From Corynebacterium sp. (GTDB taxonomy: Bacteria > Actinomycetota > Actinomycetes > Mycobacteriales > Mycobacteriaceae): 35,758 nt of DNA. The notes below the pieces were generated by a model that ran no database searches, was not told the DNA's origin, and saw only the letters and a list, made by a program, of their open reading frames with translations. Of the stretch, positions 32,547-35,758 are shown one piece after another. The number at the start of each line of letters is the position of its first letter. Position 1 is the first letter of the stretch. The stretch covers positions 1 through 35,758 of the forward strand of contig JAUMTX010000012.1 of the NCBI GenBank assembly GCA_030530985.1, in the 5' to 3' direction. A program made the position numbers and the translations under genes.

Positions 32547-33476
32547 TTAGACGGTTGCTGCAGCCATCTCGGCGGCAACTTCCTTGCAGTGCTCGCGACC
32601 GCAGTGGCGGGTGGCGATATTGTCATAGCAGTCCTGGCACATGAGCACGAGTTGACGGCACTCATCCTCATTAACACAGTGCTCGAACTTATTGGTGTCT
32701 GCACCGCAGTGGATGCAGTGGCCGAGCTGCTTATAGTCCTTCTCATCATGGCCGAATTCCATGTGCATACGGCGGTCGAAGACGTAGAGGGAACCCTCCC
32801 AGAGACCGCTATTGCCGTATTTTTCGCCGTAGCGCACAATGCCACCATCAATTTGGTAGATTTCCTTGAAGCCACGGTTCTTCATCAGAGCAGAGAGAAT
32901 CTCACAGCGAATACCACCGGTGCAGTAGGTGACCACTGGCTTATCCTTGAGGTCATCGTACTTGCCGGACTCAATCTCACGGATAAAGTCGTGGGTGGTA
33001 TTAACATCAGGCACAATGGCATTCTTGAACTTGCCAATCTGCGCTTCCATGGCATTGCGGCCGTCGAAGAAGACGACATCATCGCCGCGCTCTTCAACGA
33101 GCTTATTTACCTCTTCTGGCTTGAGGTGCACGCCGCCGCCGACGACGCCATTCTCATCGACCTTCAACTCATCTGGGGCACCGAAGGCCACAATTTCATC
33201 GCGGGCCTTAACGGAGAGGCGTGGAAAGTCCTCCGCGCCGCCATCAGACCACTTAAATTGCATGCTTTTGAAGCCCGGATATTCACGAGTTTTTTTCACA
33301 TAAGTTTTGCAGGCTTTCATGCTTCCGCCGACGGTGCCATTGATGCCGTGCTTGGAGATCAAAATGCGTCCACGCAGGCCTAATGACTCGCACAGTTCGC
33401 GCTGCCACAGCATCACTGCCTTAGGATCACTAATGGGTGTAAACTGATAATAAAGAAGAATTTTGCTTTGCTCCAT
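32547..33476 (-). CDS. trhO: tRNA uridine(34) hydroxylase, rhodanese family
   Basis: 309 aa. The N-terminal domain (about 1-95) holds the family motif [13 protein letters not shown] rhodanese domain (about 120-225) follows with the active-site loop CTGGIRCE (C185, second Cys C191). The C-terminus has eight cysteines between 254 and 297 in CxxC-like pairs (CIHC, CQDC), typical of this family and suggestive of metal binding. TrhO (YceA) makes 5-hydroxyuridine at U34 using prephenate-derived chemistry or oxygen in E. coli. TAATAT about 6 bases before the ATG suggests a leaderless mRNA. Divergent from the XRE gene with 47 bases between starts. Confidence 0.92.
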   Translation of the reverse strand: MEQSKILLYYQFTPISDPKAVMLWQRELCESLGLRGRILISKHGINGTVGGSMKACKTYVKKTREYPGFKSMQFKWSDGGAEDFPRLSVKARDEIVAFGAPDELKVDENGVVGGGVHLKPEEVNKLVEERGDDVVFFDGRNAMEAQIGKFKNAIVPDVNTTHDFIREIESGKYDDLKDKPVVTYCTGGIRCEILSALMKNRGFKEIYQIDGGIVRYGEKYGNSGLWEGSLYVFDRRMHMEFGHDEKDYKQLGHCIHCGADTNKFEHCVNEDECRQLVLMCQDCYDNIATRHCGREHCKEVAAEMAAATV

Positions 33477-33523
33477 ACACCCATATTAATCAATTCACGC
33501 ATATTTCGGTTATATTTTTTATT

Positions 33524-33862
33524 ATGGAGAGTCAAACACACACATTTTTCGCTGAGCTCATTACTCAGCTTGCACTCATCCGTGAAAACAACGGCCTAAC
33601 TATTGAGGAGGCGGCTCGTCGCATGGGTGTCGACAAGGCGGCGGTGAGTCGTCTTGAGCGTGGGTTAACCAACCCTACCGTTCGTACCCTCACGCGATAT
33701 GCGGATGCTATTGATGCGTCCCTTGCTCTTTTGGCTATGCCGAATACCACGGATCCGAAGACGCACATGGATTCACGTGCCCGCAATTGGCGTCTCATGC
33801 GCCAGAATACGGCTCGTTTGGAGAAGGAAGAGGATATCCCCGATTTGACGTGGGATATCTAA
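33524..33862 (+). CDS. XRE-family helix-turn-helix regulator
   Basis: 112 aa. The HTH_3 domain spans about 10-70: LIRENNGLTIEEAARRMGV, then KAAVSRLERGLTNPTVRTL. The C-terminal 40 residues are charged (RLEKEEDIPD) with no recognised domain. It could be a solitary regulator or an antitoxin-type protein, but no toxin partner is adjacent. TATATT (33511-33516) ends 7 bases before the ATG, so it is probably leaderless. It shares a very short divergent region with trhO. Confidence 0.85.
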   Translation: MESQTHTFFAELITQLALIRENNGLTIEEAARRMGVDKAAVSRLERGLTNPTVRTLTRYADAIDASLALLAMPNTTDPKTHMDSRARNWRLMRQNTARLEKEEDIPDLTWDI

Positions 33863-33948
33863 CCTAAACCCCGACTGTTCGTTTTTATCGCCTTACGCGC
33901 CCATCTGGGGGCGTATTTGGCGCCTTCCCATTGGGTGATGGGCGCGGG

Positions 33949-33977
33949 TTGGCACTTTGTCCGGCCGGGTTTATGCT
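33949..33977 (+). promoter_or_regulatory. Promoter of the Nei/Fpg gene, leaderless start
   Basis: TTGGCA (33949-33954), a 17-base spacer, and TATGCT (33972-33977). The -10 ends 6 bases before the ATG at 33984, predicting a leaderless mRNA. Confidence 0.65.
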
Positions 33978-33983
33978 TGAAGC

Positions 33984-34793
33984 ATGCCTGAAGGACATGT
34001 CATTCACGCCCTTGCCCGCGATTTGAACGCCGCTTTTGCCGGCGAGCAGGTCCACGTTAGTTCCCCCCAGGGCCGTTTTGCCCCCGAGGCTTTGCTTCTC
34101 GACGCCCGCTCATTCCTTCATGCCGATGCGCGCGGTAAGCACCTCTTTCTTTATTTTGATTCGCCCCATATTATCCATATTCATTTGGGGTTGATTGGCA
34201 AGTTCAAAATCCATCCCCTGGCTGAGCCCCAGGGTATTGTCCGCCTGCGCATTAATGATGAGCGCACGGCTGCGGATCTTCATGGGCCCCAGTGGTGCCG
34301 GCTTATTGAGGATGCCGATCCGATTTTGGCTTCTTTGGGCAATGATCCGATTACTGGCCAGTTGGATGAGGCTATTTTGGCTAAGGCCATGCGCTCAACT
34401 CGTTCTGTTGGCTCTCTTCTCATGGACCAGAAGCTTTTTGCCGGGGTGGGTAATATTTACCGCGCCGAGGTCCTCTTCCGCCATAATATTTCCCCATTTA
34501 CCGAGGGAAGGTCCCTAACCCGGGCCCAGTGGTTGCTCATTTGGGAGGATTTGGTGGATCTCATGCGCCACGGCACGGATACGGGGCGCCTGGATACGGT
34601 CTATCCGGAGCATATGCCTGAGGCTATGAATCGCCCACCCCGTAAGGATGATCATGGTGGTGAGGTCTATGTCTATCGACGCGCCGGCCTGCCCTGCTAT
34701 ATCTGTGCCACCCCTATTGCGGAAACTCAAATGGAGGGTCGCAATCTCTTTTATTGTCCTCACTGCCAGCCCCAAGGACGCCGTCGCCGCTAG
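33984..34793 (+). CDS. Fpg/Nei-family DNA glycosylase
   Basis: 269 aa. It begins MPEGHVIHALA; after Met removal Pro is the Schiff-base nucleophile and Glu3 the acid, as in Fpg/Nei enzymes. The helix-two-turn-helix VGNIYRAEVLFRHNISP is present, and a C-terminal zinc finger has CYIC and CPHC pairs. It removes oxidised bases and nicks at abasic sites. The MPEGH start is usual for an actinobacterial Nei-like branch rather than MutM proper (MPELPE). The tail ends in RRRR. It stands alone. Confidence 0.9.
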   Translation: MPEGHVIHALARDLNAAFAGEQVHVSSPQGRFAPEALLLDARSFLHADARGKHLFLYFDSPHIIHIHLGLIGKFKIHPLAEPQGIVRLRINDERTAADLHGPQWCRLIEDADPILASLGNDPITGQLDEAILAKAMRSTRSVGSLLMDQKLFAGVGNIYRAEVLFRHNISPFTEGRSLTRAQWLLIWEDLVDLMRHGTDTGRLDTVYPEHMPEAMNRPPRKDDHGGEVYVYRRAGLPCYICATPIAETQMEGRNLFYCPHCQPQGRRRR

Positions 34794-34921
34794 GTCTTTG
34801 GTGGCCTAGGTGGTGGCTATCAGTTGCCTCCCAGGCTGGTTTTTTCCGAGTTTTTCTGTATTTACCCAGGTGGATATTCAAAATACTATTCTTTTTCGCC
34901 GGTTTTAGTACTGGACTCGTA

Positions 34922-34966
34922 CCCGCCCCTCACGCTCTGCTCAGGCGCTAGGGGCGGGCTTTTTTC
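34922..34966 (+). terminator. Intrinsic terminator downstream of the Nei/Fpg gene
   Basis: A 9-bp GC stem (34922-34930 with 34950-34958) is followed by C and six T. It may end the glycosylase transcript, 129 bases after its stop, or a small RNA starting near 34896. Confidence 0.85.
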
Positions 34967-35110
34967 TATTGCGTTTCTATTACGTCAGTGCGCTACTGTG
35001 CCCTTTCTCCCACCCCACCTGCGATCTCCTTTTCTGTGAGTGTGACGAAAGCCCTCTAAAGGCCACCTGAAAGCCAAAATTTAGCCGTTCACCTGGGCTT
35101 TTCTGAAATA

Positions 35111-35167
35111 TTTTCATCACGGCCTCTAGAGCGTACATTGGTAGTCATCCCAGGGTACTCATCCCAG
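35111..35167 (+). promoter_or_regulatory. Promoter and repeated leader of the exported-protein gene
   Basis: TTTTCA (35111-35116), 17 bases, TACATT (35134-35139) form a plausible promoter. Immediately downstream, GTAGTCATCCCAG (35141-35153) and GTACTCATCCCAG (35155-35167) are direct repeats with one mismatch and a 14-base period, located at the predicted transcription start and leader. Confidence 0.5.
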
Positions 35168-35195
35168 ACACATCGACCGTCAAAGGAGATTCCGA

Positions 35196-35543
35196 ATGTT
35201 TGTGTTTAAGAACTTTGTTTTCAAGAAGCTCGCCCTCACTGGCGCCACCACCGCTGTCCTTCTCGGTGGCGGGGTAGTGGCAGCCGGTGCTGCATCGGCG
35301 GCCCCCTTCCAGAACCAAGGTGCGGACCCAATGGCTCTGATCAGTGTCTACAGTAATCCTGCACTCGATAATGCGCGCACCGTCGCCCAGAATGTGGTCA
35401 ATGGCCTGAAGTTCCTCAGCGCTAATGACAAGGCCTACTACACCGCGGCTATTGGCATTGCCACCGACCAGGCCCAGATTAATGGCTATGTTTCCCAGGC
35501 CATTTCGGATGATAACTTCATCGCCGCCCACCCTAATCGCTAG
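35196..35543 (+). CDS. Small exported protein
   Basis: 115 aa. A basic N-terminus (FKNFVFKK) and a hydrophobic core are followed by an Ala-rich signal peptidase site near ASAAP (about 36). The mature part, about 79 residues, is predicted helical, with NARTVAQNVVNGLKFLS and YYTAAIGIATDQAQINGY, no cysteine and no anchor. AAAGGAG precedes the ATG by about 8 bases. The next gene, 19 bases on, encodes a related small exported protein. The family is not recognised. Confidence 0.8.
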   Translation: MFVFKNFVFKKLALTGATTAVLLGGGVVAAGAASAAPFQNQGADPMALISVYSNPALDNARTVAQNVVNGLKFLSANDKAYYTAAIGIATDQAQINGYVSQAISDDNFIAAHPNR

Positions 35544-35562
35544 TGACTAAAGGAGTACTCTC

Positions 35563-35758
35563 ATGAAAAAGCTATTCGCCTCCGCAGCAGCTGCCTTTGT
35601 CCTCGTTGGTGCGGGTGCAGGTATTGCCTCCGCTGACCAGTGGAATAACCAGCCCCAGCAACAACAGCAACAGAATAACTATTCTCAGCAGCTAGAGCAG
35701 GCCAAGAATAATGCCCATAATCTCATCAATAGCCTGGTGTACATGCCCCAGCAGCTGA
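35563..35758 (+). CDS. Small exported protein, Gln/Asn-rich (partial, runs off window)
   Basis: 65 residues are visible and the frame is open at the window end. AAAGGAG lies about 8 bases before the ATG. The signal peptide MKKLFASAAAAFVLVG ends near ASA-D (about 25). The mature start is QWNNQPQQQQQQNNYSQQ, followed by a helix EQAKNNAHNLINSLVYMPQQL that can be aligned with NARTVAQNVVNGLKFLS of the preceding protein, so the two look like diverged tandem paralogues. The function is unknown. Confidence 0.8.
   Translation, partial: MKKLFASAAAAFVLVGAGAGIASADQWNNQPQQQQQQNNYSQQLEQAKNNAHNLINSLVYMPQQL

Larger units (their letters stand above)
34794..35195 (+). other. 402-base gene-free region with terminator and candidate small RNA
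   Basis: No convincing protein gene is seen. A -35-like TTTACC (34861-34866), 17 bases, and TACTAT (34884-34889) could start a transcript near 34896. It would contain a small hairpin (CCGGT-TTTAGT-ACTGG) and end at a strong terminator: CCCGCCCCT (34922-34930) with AGGGGCGGG (34950-34958) and then a T run to 34965. The right half is the promoter region of the exported-protein gene at 35196. Confidence 0.45.

Noticed and set aside
33862..33930. A terminator between the XRE and Nei/Fpg genes
   Set aside because: The GC stem near 33891-33913 has a mismatch and no T run, so it is too weak to annotate.
1..35758. CRISPR array, rRNA operon or replication origin
   Set aside because: No regularly spaced repeats, no rRNA-like sequence, and no cluster of DnaA boxes were noticed.

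Overview
The window reads as a chromosomal segment of a Corynebacterium or a close mycolate-forming actinobacterium. Three things point there: a ponA / GT87 / rpsF-ssb-rplI block beside a DUF5318 gene and a MalR-type MarR gene, a tyrA / pat pair linked to tRNA-Ser and tRNA-Arg(ACG) genes, and many starts that look leaderless, with a -10 box about 7 nt before the start codon. No rRNA, CRISPR array, integrase or transposase is visible.

Layout. 1-4216: a NYN-domain protein, thioredoxin, and a copper chaperone/P-type ATPase pair. 4227-11639 (minus strand): a compact run mmpL - tgt - gluQ - dnaB - nhaP with spacings from -14 to +10 nt, combining two queuosine-related tRNA-modification genes with the replicative helicase. 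11676-14943: tadA, tRNA-Ser(CGA), a TetR gene divergent from a membrane-protein gene with a clear promoter and operator palindrome, and tyrA. 14952-24427: an MFS exporter, then the accessory part of the window. It holds four exported GH16-type glycoside hydrolase paralogues and a DASS/SLC13 anion symporter, threaded between two identical tRNA-Arg(ACG) genes. 24445-31531: tRNA-Ser(GCT), pat, rplI-ssb-rpsF, a small membrane protein, a GT87 mannosyltransferase-like protein, ponA and DUF5318. 31573-35758: a MarR regulator with a membrane partner, trhO, an XRE regulator, a Nei/Fpg glycosylase, a gene-poor 400-bp stretch with a possible small RNA, and two small exported proteins in tandem (the second runs off the window).

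The most distinctive content is the GH16 set. All four proteins keep the E-x-D-x-x-E catalytic signature and a signal peptide. All are built as catalytic domain - low-complexity linker - C-terminal hydrophobic anchor without LPXTG, which suggests a family of surface-tethered beta-glycan (or related polysaccharide) hydrolases. In one copy a one-base shift separates the catalytic part from its anchor, and in another the linker is a minisatellite. The two identical tRNA-Arg(ACG) genes around the block recall the duplicated tRNA-Arg attB sites used by corynephages in C. diphtheriae. Other points of note are a Tgt in which all three zinc cysteines are replaced, an SSB whose acidic C-terminal tip is missing, and several candidate operators and leader hairpins.

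Operon logic: GH16-4, GH16-3 and GH16-2 are transcribed together or in sequence, with GH16-3/GH16-2 overlapping by ATGA. tyrA and pat fit the corynebacterial arogenate route to aromatic amino acids. ponA and GT87 form a cell-envelope unit next to rpsF-ssb-rplI. All function calls rest on reading motifs by eye; no database search was run.
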